DNA of 64,000 nucleotides from Agrypnia vestita. Its lineage: Eukaryota; Arthropoda; Insecta; Trichoptera; Phryganeidae. Position 1 is the stretch's first letter, and every line of letters starts with the position of its first letter. The stretch is taken from assembly GCA_016648135.1 (NCBI GenBank), contig JADDOH010011119.1:62001-126000 (forward strand), read 5' to 3'. Shown piece after piece: positions 53,286 to 62,419 of the stretch. The translations under genes were made by a program, and so were the position numbers. The notes beneath the pieces were generated by a model that did not search any database, was not told the DNA's origin, and was given only the letters and a program-made list of their open reading frames with translations.

Positions 53286-53590
53286 CATGTAGACAAATTG
53301 GAAGTTAGGAGACTAATTGCTGACCTAATATACCTATATAATACATGGTAATATTGATTCAGAATTTTCTGTCGAAAACATAACTTAGGACATTTAATGC
53401 ATTTTCCTTTTCAACTTTCAATAACAACATGAACCACTTTAACTCTTTATCCAGAATTTTGAGGTCTTAAAACAAAATAGAAAATAATTTTAACGTCCTC
53501 ATTGACACATTTCATGACAGTTTCCATGAATACAAGAGAACTATTACTACTACTTGCGAAATTATCTGTTTAGTCTCTTTGTTCAATCTT
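53286..53590 (+). pseudogene. eroded CR1/Jockey-group ORF2 C-terminus
   Basis: VDKLEVRRLIADLIYLYNT matches DKLEIRRIVADLVFFHKI of the 19-kb element; after that only scattered similarity remains, with many stops. Confidence 0.5.
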
Positions 53591-54044
53591 ACTCTGTTCA
53601 AGATCACTCTATAAAATCACTTTTTTCTGTTCTTACTTGTATATATTTTAGCCTTTAGTTTTTATCTCTATGTTTGCTGTGTTCACATTTTTAAAGGATG
53701 AGAAGCATTTAAACTTATTGTATTATAATTGTGTTACCTATATCGTGTTATGTGTTTTTCATTGTTTGTGAACCATTAAAAAAATAAGCCTTCAACAAAT
53801 GTTCAGCAACCATTGGCTTGTTTATACTGAACTGTTTTAATTGTATAATGTTTACCATTACCTGCGCCTAGTATTATTCGTATTTTAAATTTCTACAACA
53901 CATGATTAAGTGACTTATCTTATACAAGTACTTTGCTTATTTTGATAGTGTTAACACACCTACATACTACATACATACTTACGTATAAATTTTATTTTTA
54001 TTATTAGAGATACCTTTAACATTTTTAGAAATACTTACTTGTCA
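53591..54044. other. unassigned AT-rich DNA
   Basis: No gene or repeat relation is recognised. Confidence 0.4.
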
Positions 54045-54270
54045 TGTCGCGGGAGTAGGTAGAGAGGATAGAGTGTCACGCTCCTCTTACCTGACACACA
54101 ACTCTCGCCTCATTTACATTCATACATCTTTGCATACATGCTCGACGATTATTGAAGCTCCTGACAGGACAATCCTTCAGTATCTGGTTAATCTGGCCAT
54201 GCCACGTCTTCGGCGGTTGTCCTGTCTTTCTGGCACCGTCAACAGTTGCGTTATATATTTTTCTTGACAT
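54045..54270 (-). mobile_element. RTE-like family B, short 3' end
   Basis: The minus strand encodes MSRKIYNATVDGARKTGQPP, KTWHGQINQILKDCPVRSFN and so on; it is 5'-truncated at about 54270. The tail is short (complement of TACTTACTTG). Confidence 0.8.
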
Positions 54271-54371
54271 TTTAAAATTTATTTTTGAATTTTTTTCTAA
54301 TAATGGACGTTAAGAGTTTGTTTTGTAATGACAGGCTCATGTATCGTGTAGTCTAGGAAATGTTAATTGCC

Positions 54372-54844
54372 GTTTCGGGATCCCTTGAGATTAGAATTTC
54401 CAATCCCGCGGGATCCCTACGGATCGGGATCCCGAATACTTTTGTGTTTTTTTTTGTTTATAGAGCTGAATAGCAATTAACGACAATGCCTTGCATTTTT
54501 ATATCAGCAATTTTAATAAAATGTTCATTATTAATCATTGCATTAAAGTTCTTGTAGGCGTTTTTAAAAGCATCATTCAGTCAATGCTGTAGAGTAAAAA
54601 CTATTCACTACTAGTAGTTTTTATTGCTATTTTAGGTTGACAAAATACAGCAAATATTATTTAAAAGCTATTTTAATTATTTGAATGTGACATGAACATA
54701 AGTTTCAAATACTTACTTAAAGCTCTATAGACATATACAATTAAACATACAAAACAATCCCGATAATCTCGTCCGATTTTTCGGTTCGGGATTGATCTCG
54801 TAAAATGTCTCGGGGTCTCGCGGGATCGGGATTGCATTCCCTAG
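54372..54844 (-). mobile_element. repeat element X, copy 2
   Basis: It is the inverted counterpart of 42190-42667, collinear over its full length (GGGATCCCGAT motifs at one end; AGGGAATGCAATCCCGAT at the other). Confidence 0.6.
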
Positions 54845-54953
54845 TCGTGACTGATCGTGTTACACACAATCTAACGGCGTACTGAGAGCTCATAGACACG
54901 TCAAGCTCGTTGTTGTAGTATCCCGTCAGCTTACATTTGTGGTGAACTTCCAG

Positions 54954-55082
54954 GCCCGCTTCCAGCAGCGGCAGCTGGAGGAGAAGGAGCAGAAGCTGGT
55001 GCGGATGTACGAGAGCGCGCAGGCGCAGGCGCTCAACCGGGTCGGCGGCGGGGCCACCACCGCGCCGCAGAACCCCGGCAAG
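54954..55082 (+). CDS. candidate host exon (coiled-coil segment), 43 codons, phase 0
   Basis: An AG acceptor after a T-rich stretch (54951-54953, CAG) and a strong donor (AAG/GTAAGC at 55082/55083) bound 129 bp, exactly 43 codons with no stop. The peptide ARFQQRQLEEKEQKLVRMYE, SAQAQALNRVGGG, ATTAPQNPGK is a charged amphipathic helix followed by a flexible tail. Composition is about 70% GC, with third positions almost all G or C, against an AT-rich background. That, the heptad pattern and the splice sites argue for a real, conserved exon. I do not recognise the gene. The neighbouring exons must lie outside or far off, so this window is probably intronic here. Confidence 0.65.
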
Positions 55083-55207
55083 GTAAGCCCTCGGACCCAC
55101 TTCATCACACAATCGTCCGCACTGCGCAGTCTCTGTTACGCACCACATTAACAACAGTCATTTTTCAACAGCAAAATACGTTGTTAATAACCAGCTGGAA
55201 TGGAAGC

Positions 55208-55548
55208 CATTTTTTGGTGTACATAGGACTTACGACCTATCGTATGGTTGGCTTAAGTGGTCACTTTACACATATGTGACGTTCGCCATTTCCACCTATG
55301 ATAGAGTATACCATGTCTGCTAATTTTTTGTAGACATGGTATACTCTACAACCATATATAGTAGGTATATACGATAGGTCATAAGTCCTATGTACACCAA
55401 AAAATGACTTTTTTACCTACTTTCCCATAAAAATACAGTTTCGTCTCTGTGAGACATCTGTAATATACATTAATTGATAAATGATGTCTGTGTGACAAGA
55501 AATCCAGCACTACTGTTCTGAAAGATTTGAACAAACTCAAAAATATTC
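55208..55548. mobile_element. family M1 element, copy 3
   Basis: GGTGTACATAGGACTTACGA and its inverse near 55385-55402 form a palindrome, followed by CAGTTTCGTCTCTGTGAGAC and the constant tail ending CTCAAAAATATTC. An 11-bp duplication GGAATGGAAGC lies at 55197-55207 and 55549-55559. The left end starts at a point internal to copy 2, while the right end is shared. Confidence 0.75.
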
Positions 55549-55578
55549 GGAATGGAAGCGTTTAAAAAAGATTATTGA

Positions 55579-56172
55579 TCATATTCAAGAACATATTGCG
55601 AAATTTAAAACCAAATTTATTAATCAATAAGAAAGACATACAGAAAAATCAAATCGACGAAAAAATATTTGACTGCTACCGGGATTCGAACCACGGATCT
55701 CCTCCTTTCCGAGGTAGGCGCGCTAGCCAATTGCGCCATAGCGGCATCGTACATTTTCGTGAATATGTCGCAACCTTATCTGTAAATCTCGTTTATTAAT
55801 TGATTTACATATATTATCCGATCCACTTTTTCTGGTACGGTAGGCACAAATTACTTCGTGTAACTGCCGCTAGGGGACGCCAGAATTAACTATTTTTAAT
55901 TTTTGAACACATTTGATACATCACACATATATTATATTCAAGAATTTATTCTAATTGTGAAGTTGTGATTTTTGTGAAAAAAGTTCTGTGACATTTAAAA
56001 CCAAATTTATTAATCAAATAGAAAAACATACAGAAAAAACACAACAATTGGCTAACGCGCCTGCCCGTGATTGGAGGAGATCCGTGGTTCGAATTCCAGT
56101 AGCAGCCAAATATATTTTTTCGTTGATTTGATTTTTCTGTACGTTTTTCTAATTGATTCTTAATTTGGTTTT
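55579..56172. mobile_element. tRNA-derived composite with inverted arms (SINE family B)
   Basis: The left arm (minus) and the right arm (plus) both contain a tRNA-like segment (GGCTAACGCGCCTGCC or similar, GATCCGTGGTTCGAAT, TAGCAG) and a body with TTGATTTGATTTTTCTGTA and AATTTGGTTTTAAA. A third, partial body lies at 55987-56040 in minus orientation. A perfect 12-bp duplication AAAGATTATTGA flanks the whole at 55567-55578 and 56173-56184. The host is a CR1 fragment. Confidence 0.65.
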
Positions 56173-57035
56173 AAAGATTATTGACTTCAGACCATATCTC
56201 TAATGTGTCTAGTGAGCATTGTAATCCTGCGGCTTGCAGTCCTGCACGATTACCCCATACAGTTTACCCCAAAAGCAAACACCTCACACTGGATAACAGT
56301 AGCATGGGGATTACTTCATTGATGAATATAGTGAATAAAATATGACCCATGTAGGAGCCTTGTAGTAACCCACCAACAGAATAATATTGGTCAGATTGCA
56401 ACTTACTTACTTACCACCACGCCGTTTTCCTGTGGGGGTAAGCAGAGAGGATAGAGCGCCACACTCTTCTGTCCTGACATACAACTCTCGCCTCATCCAC
56501 ATTCACACATCTTCGCACGCACGCTCGCCGGTTGTTGAGGCTTCTAACGGGACCATCTTCCAGTATCTGGTTAATCTGGTCATGCCACGTCTTCTGCGGT
56601 CGCCCTCGCTTTCTGGCGCCATCAACACTTGCATTATATATCTTTCTTACCATTCTTTCCTCATTCATCCGCTCAACATGCCCAAACCATCTGAGCGACC
56701 CTTTTTTAATTCTATTAATTATGCTAACATCAGCTTTACATTTATTCCTAATATCTGCATTCTTTACTCTATCACAAATTGATTTGCCACATATACGTGT
56801 GAGGGATCTCATCTCCACTGCATTCAGTCTATTTTCGTTCCTCTTCTGCCAGCTCCAGACTTCGCTTCCATACATCAGTGGTATATAACATGTCTGTTAT
56901 ACAAATAACTCTCTAACTATGCTTTCAAGTTTCCAGAAACTCCCAAGGCATTTAGTTTTTCAAGTAAAACTCCATGTGAAACTCGATCGCATTGGAGAAA
57001 TCCGTGGAACAGCGATCCAGTCGGTGATAAAGGTA
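56173..57035 (-). pseudogene. old CR1/Jockey-group reverse transcriptase fragment, split
   Basis: At 56882-57035 the minus strand parallels DCCYTDFSKAFDRVSH to ALGVSGN and LESYLHNR of the 18.8-kb element. At 56173-56400 it continues with QGS.(L)GHILFTIFIN.VIPMLLL, RCLL and LDTLEIWSE. The two parts are separated by an RTE family B insertion. Many substitutions and stops show greater age than the 16-20 kb copy. Confidence 0.75.
56400..56880 (-). mobile_element. RTE-like family B, 5'-truncated, inside the CR1 fragment
   Basis: The 154-residue minus-strand frame (56411-56875) runs MYGSEVWSWQKRNENRLNAV, EMRSLTRICGKSICDR, RWFGHVERMNEERMVRKIYN, RGRPQKTWHDQINQIL without a stop. The tail is (GTAA)n (complement of ACTTACTTACTTAC). 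Confidence 0.85.
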
Positions 57036-58980
57036 TATCTATAACGTATATCTATAAAGGCGTTCGGAACATAGTAGGTAGAGTTGATCTGATAAGCATA
57101 AATCCGAGTTGCAGGGGATATATGATGCTGATTAAGTATTTTTTAATTATATTTAACAATCGGAGTTCTAGTGGTTTTGGTATAGCAGATTGGATGCAAA
57201 TAGGTCTATGACTCATTATGTCGGAGTAGTTATCTTTTTCCCATGCTTTTATTTAACTCTGTTGTTTACGGTGGAATATTATAATTGATATTTCACCAAC
57301 TTTCCGGTTAGCTAGACCTTTGAAACTTTTATCATTTACGTAAAGTGGATGACTATACATCATTAAATCATTTTCGACGTGATTTGGTTATTATTTTGAT
57401 TAAATTAACAATCACATTACTCACATTAAATTAATAATTACGACAATCACAATCAAAAGCCACAGAAACAGCTGGTGAACACGCCTTTTGAAAATTTGTT
57501 TTTAACTTTAATGTGTGGTAATGTGTTCAATATTTGGATACTGCAAAGGTGATATTAAAAAATCGATTACGAATGTATGCAAAGAAAGCGTATAAAAGCT
57601 TGTCTTCATTTTTTTTTTTTTACTTTCTTAAGACTAAACATTCACTGCATAATGAAGTAAACTTTATATGTATAAAAAAGCATATTGTGCGTACATATAA
57701 ATATTCATTATAATTTTGTTCCGCCTAAGACACTAAAAACGATTTTTTTGGCCGCGGCCCGTCGATTAAAGCTTATATTTTCTTAATTATTGTAAATAAT
57801 GTTCGGTTTATTAATTTTATATAAGAACAAATGTTCTATCTAAGATATTGTCCTAAAAGAATTGCAGTCTGGAATATATATTCTGATATTAATTAAGAAT
57901 AAAAACCCACATTTTCATAAAAAAAAACGGCGAAATATTCATTTGCAGTGAATGTCCAGCCTTAACTGAAATTATATAACTCGTCTCCATACCTCTAAAA
58001 AATGACAAGTTACGACAAGTTAAATATTACGTTTTAAAGATTAAGTTATAGAAAATACACACGGCATCAAATATGTGAAACCACGTTTACCAATTTTTTA
58101 TTCGAAATTTTGAAAAATCTTGGAATCTACGCACAAGGTTGAAATGAAGAGTCATTATTAATTGCATTCGATGTGTTTTTCATTTCTTACTATCAAAAAC
58201 TTTGTAATATCAAATTAATTAATACATAAAATATCTCAGGTAAAAGCATTATTGCGATAAATTTCCTTTAATGTAAACAATAAAAACTAATTAACAGATG
58301 TGCTTGTTTTTCCATCGCCCGCACAAAGCGCTCGTTATTTTGACGTTTTCAAAAGAGTGGACGCGCCCGCGGCCGACAGCGGAGCGTAGAGAAATAATAA
58401 CATTGTTTTTGCGGGCTAGGTTCGATACAGACTCGGTCTGCCGATTACGGGGGGTGGTTATATATTTATTATCGCGTACGTAAACGAATTATCATTAATT
58501 TGGGGGTTTATCAAAGCCCTTGTCGACTTCCATAACGCGCGCCCTCCCGGGACGTGGAATACAAAGCGGTGTTTTACAAAATACAAAGCGTCATCCCCGC
58601 GCGTGAGCGGCATGGCGATGCGCCCCTGAGACAGGTGCACTAAATCTGCGTTCGGACCCGAGGGTTGAAGGTTGAGGGTTGGCAGACGGCGATAAAAGAA
58701 ATTGGCATTTACGCGGTTAGCGTACGTGTGTTGCGAGCGTCTGGAGTGGGTTCCAGTGCCCCATCCCTACATATGGGAGGGTGTTTTGGTTCAGAACCAG
58801 GCTGGTGTGATTCTGCTGATTTTGCCGCCATCATTTTATACGATTTAATATGTATACTGTTTTTTTATTAGTTTCAAAATATAATAGAAACCTGAAAGGT
58901 TTATGGATAACATTTTTTACATGAATCAATGTAATAATATAATAATAATACAAAATCATTTTTTTATAATTGGCCGAGCT
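57036..58980. other. unassigned DNA
   Basis: AT-rich to about 58290, then a GC-richer part (58310-58820, e.g. GCGCCCGCGGCCGACAGCGG) without a supported exon. It may hold unique regulatory sequence. Confidence 0.35.
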
Positions 58981-58984
58981 TCAT

Positions 58985-59035
58985 CAGCCCTGATGATGGA
59001 CCCTGCAATGGGATCCGAAACGTTGGCCCGAAAGG
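58985..59035 (+). ncRNA. candidate hammerhead ribozyme H
   Basis: CAGCC, core CTGATGA (58990-58996), stem II GGACCC/GGGATCC, GAAAC (59017-59021), then GTT before GGC. It is the same family as elements E and F (continuing GGTCGTAATGACACGGCATA, AATACCCCAGAAAACACAAAC), but only a single orientation is present here. Confidence 0.6.
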
Positions 59036-59084
59036 TCGTAATGACACGGCATAATACCCCAGAAAACACAAACCTGAAAAATGG

Positions 59085-59590
59085 TTAATAAACAGAATTG
59101 CCACATTGCATTAGTCACCCTTTGGTGCGCTTTATGAGCCGGTGGAATCATTGGTCCATGTGTCTTCAAAAATGGTGTAAGTCGGAACATTAGTCAACTG
59201 TGAACGGTACAGAGACATGATTACTAACTTTATCGATTGAAAGACATTAATGTGGTTTCAGCAGGATGGCGGCACATGCCACACAGCGCGCGATACAATT
59301 AATTTACTGGAAGAAATTTTTTAATTTCACGAAACGAGCCTGTTAACTGGCCACCTAATTCGTGTGGTTTGACGCTATCAGATTATTTTCTCTGGGACTA
59401 TGTCAAGTCGCATGTCTACGCTGAAACCAGAAACAATTGAGCACTTGGAAGCCAACATTCGATGCATTATTACCGAAATACAGCCTGATTTACAGCGAAG
59501 AGTATGTGAAAAATGGACCTCCAGATTACGCCATGTACTTGCCATACACGGCAGCCACGTGCCCGAAATCAGATTTAAATATTAATGCCA
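59085..59590 (+). pseudogene. Tc1/mariner-superfamily transposase remnant
   Basis: Across frameshifts: VTLWCAL, AGGIIGP, VWFQQDGGTCHTARDTINLL, then DLTPLDYFLWDYVKS-like sequence with KSHVYAETRNN, and a clear final segment LKPETIEHLEANIRCIITEI, QPDLQRRVCEKWTSRLRHVL, SHVPEIRFKY then stop. It is the second half of a DDE transposase (QDGATCH and the D-E region) found in many insect genomes. It lacks the N-terminus and has at least two frame breaks. Confidence 0.75.
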
Positions 59591-60025
59591 TAAAATTATC
59601 TGTCAATTCATGGATATTTAAAATATTTTTCTGTGTTACACATATTTCTAATGAAATAATGTATGACCGTCTGGCGTACAATGTATTAAAAATTTTATTT
59701 TTTATTTTATCTATTTATTTTCTTTACGTTGCAGTATTTCCAGTCCCACAAGACATCTTAATAGACGTTTGTCTGCAGGTTCATATACACAATTTAAAGT
59801 TACACTGTTTCTAAATTATAATAAATAATATTCATTTTATAAACAGAAGAGATAAAAAACAAGAACAATTTTATGTACAAAAGCAAAAAATAATTTTTAA
59901 GTACAAAGTTAAAAAATTTTAAGTAACTCAAGAGAGAAAAAAGCTTTTTCACAATTTAATGTTACATTATTACTAAATATTAAATGTTTACTTTCGTATC
60001 TCTATTAGTTAAATGTAGATGGAGA
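59591..60025. other. unassigned AT-rich DNA
   Basis: Nothing is recognised. Confidence 0.4.
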
Positions 60026-60204
60026 TAAAACAAATTTACTGTTTAAGCATATTTTTTTCCAATTTACATCCTAGATAAATTATATATTTATCTAGCTTTT
60101 ATAAAATATCAATTTCCAGAACCAACGTTTTAGGAAATCTAATAAATTCTAAAAGGATGTAAATTGGAAAAAATATATACTTTAAAAGTAAATTTGTTTT
60201 ATGC
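60026..60204. mobile_element. small palindromic MITE-like element
   Basis: AAAACAAATTTACTGTTTAA and TTTTCCAATTTACATCC on the left are inverted on the right (GGATGTAAATTGGAAAA, TAAAAGTAAATTTGTTTT). No target-site duplication was identified. Confidence 0.55.
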
Positions 60205-60892
60205 TACGAATAAAAACTGTTTTACGAATTTTAAAAATTCATCGCTGATTGTCATTTATCATGTACTATTTGTTATTTTGGGTTGGTCTTGATTAATTTA
60301 TTTATATTGTATTCTATTTTCAGTATTTTAATATATATGTTAGTTATAAGTACCTACTCAATTTATTCTAAAAGCGACACAAGTGAAGGCTTTCCATCTC
60401 AAGACAGTCCTTGATCTAATGGAAGTGGGCAGGCATCCGATGTAAAGCAACTGTTGTAATAAATAATGAATAATAATAATTTACACACCGTGAATTGGGT
60501 TGCCATCCGCGAATCGTATCTATAAATAAATTATATGGAAGATAGTTCTGGTTTAGTTAATTCCAAAGTTGTCTTAGAATTAATTCATGCATTTATAAAT
60601 GGAAATTAGTTAAAACTTTCGGCAATATTGGTGCGGAAATATTTTTATAATATATCTCTCGCGTACGTATATTTCTTAAAAAGACAATTAAAATAAGTAA
60701 ATAGAGTTGTTGCTATAAAGTAGCAGTAACTAACAGTTATTTATCATATTCAAAAGTGACAGTGTCACTGAGCTTTCGAATATAATTAAAAAAATAGTAA
60801 TACAAGTTGGTAGAGCTTGTGTTTGTTTTCAAACTATATCAAAATAAGATAGATAAATAACTATTAATATAATTAAGTAGCTTGTAGGTAGC
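60205..60892. other. unassigned AT-rich DNA
   Basis: Nothing is recognised. Confidence 0.4.
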
Positions 60893-61064
60893 TTGTTGGT
60901 CTTGTGGTTAGGACACTCGCCTCGTGATCCAAAGTCGCGGGTTCGAACCTCACTCCATACTAGCAAGTTAGTCCTATTTTCATAGCACAAGCGTTTAGCT
61001 TAGTTTGAAAATAGTAAGAATATTGATGTGACACGTATTCCGTGTTCGCATCTCTATTTAAAAA
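60893..61064 (+). mobile_element. tRNA-derived SINE, family A
   Basis: It closely matches the copy at 3051-3247 over its full length: TTGTGGTTAGGACACTCGCC, GGGTTCGAACCTCACTCC, body, CGTGTTCGCATCTCTATTT. It ends in an A-rich tail. Confidence 0.9.
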
Positions 61065-61234
61065 ATAAAAATAATTAGAATAATTATTTTAATGATTGAA
61101 TAAAATAGGTCATTATTAAAGGCTGTTTGACTACAGTACCAATTAAAAGTTGTTTTAATAAAAAACATTAATGAGTCAAGAGAAATAATAACAACCAACG
61201 CAGTTCTATGAGCTCTTGAGAAATATAACCTCTT

Positions 61235-61335
61235 ACAACTCATTATGTAGGGAAAGATAGAAGACAGCAGAGGCGTAGGTAGAAAAGTTTTTGGACTGCC
61301 TTACCTTAAGAAAATGGCTCGGTGCCGGATGCTGG
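61235..61335 (+). mobile_element. RTE-like family D relative, short fragment
   Basis: It encodes ALEKYNLLQLIM(stop)GKIEDSRGVGRK, the region of the QGKIAGSRGPGRR box in family D. The ends are not visible. Confidence 0.5.
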
Positions 61336-61403
61336 ATTCGAATAATATTTTTGTCGCATCAGTATCTTGATTTGTTGTAACTTACAATATAAATCTTTAG
61401 TTA

Positions 61404-62405
61404 CTAACTAACTAACTAACCATCACGCCGTTTCCCTGCAGGGGTAGGCAGAGAGGATTGAACGCCACACTCTTCTATCCTGGCAAACCACTTTTGCTTC
61501 GGCCACATTCATACATTTTCTCATACACGTTCTACGATTGTTGCGGCTTTTAACAGGGCCATCCTCAAATACTTGTAGTACCTGATCGTGCTAGGTCTTT
61601 CGCGGACGCCCTCTATTCCTGTTGCCTTCAACATTCGCCTCATATATTTTCTTAACCATCCTTTCCTCATTCATACGTTCCACATGACCAAACCATCTCA
61701 GCACTCCTTTCTTTATTCTATCTACCACACTACAGCCAGCATTGCATTCACTTCTAATTTGTTCATTCCTCACTCTATCGACCAAAGATTTTCCACACAA
61801 GCGTCTTAGTGACCGCATTTCAACCGCATTCAGTCTACTTTCATTCCTCTTTTGCCAATTCCAGGCTTCACTTCCATACATAAGGGTTGGCACTAGAACG
61901 CCATTATGTACCGCTAGTCTTGCTTCTTTTGACAGATTCTTATTGGCCATAATTGCATTTAGTGCACCATTAACTTTGTTTCCCGCAGTTACTCTCCTTT
62001 CGATATAATTCTCAGCCTTGCCGTCTCTACTAAACATACTTCCCAAATACACAAACTCGTTCACTTGTTCTAAGCATTCGTTGTTTATAATTACATCACA
62101 CTTAGTCACTCTTTCGTCTCTCTCGAATACCATCACTTTCGATTTGCTGACATTCATCAAAAGTTCACTCTGCATGCATACATCGGACATCCTGGATACC
62201 AAGCACTGCAGATCAGCTTCACTGTTAGCCACTAATACTGCATCGTCTGCGTATAGCAGACAGGATATGGTGAGTCCGTCCATTTTCCCTCCAACTTCTA
62301 GATCCTCCAGTTCTTTCATACAATTATCCATGTACAGGTTGAAAAGCCATGGTGACATTACGCATCCCTGTTTGACACCTTTTGTAATATCAAACCATGA
62401 TGTGA
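61404..62405 (-). mobile_element. RTE-like family A, young 5'-truncated copy
   Basis: It is almost identical to 37380-38392. The (GTTA)n tail is at 61404-61419 (complement). An 11-bp target-site duplication ATCTTTAGTTA lies at 61393-61403 and 62408-62418. The 5' truncation falls just after the GTFTSWFDITKGVKQGC region. Confidence 0.9.
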
Positions 62406-62409
62406 CCAT
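61591..62409 (-). CDS. RTE family A reverse transcriptase, C-terminal two thirds
   Basis: The 272-residue frame contains GVKQGCVMSPWLF, LLYADDAVL and the GHVERMNEERM box and differs from the 37-kb copy at only a few residues (for example EDLEVGG against KDLEVGA, AENYIERR against AENDIERR). A stop at the RGRPRKT box (CTAGGTC in place of CTGGCAC.. on the coding strand) ends it early. The N-terminal polymerase motifs are missing through truncation. Confidence 0.85.
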   Translation of the reverse strand: MVTSWFDITKGVKQGCVMSPWLFNLYMDNCMKELEDLEVGGKMDGLTISCLLYADDAVLVANSEADLQCLVSRMSDVCMQSELLMNVSKSKVMVFERDERVTKCDVIINNECLEQVNEFVYLGSMFSRDGKAENYIERRVTAGNKVNGALNAIMANKNLSKEARLAVHNGVLVPTLMYGSEAWNWQKRNESRLNAVEMRSLRRLCGKSLVDRVRNEQIRSECNAGCSVVDRIKKGVLRWFGHVERMNEERMVKKIYEANVEGNRNRGRPRKT

Positions 62410-62419
62410 CTTTAGTTAG

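Noticed and set aside
55675..55748. Functional tRNA gene on the minus strand
   Set aside because: It has a good B-box region but mismatched T and anticodon stems, and is part of an inverted repeat with a shared body.
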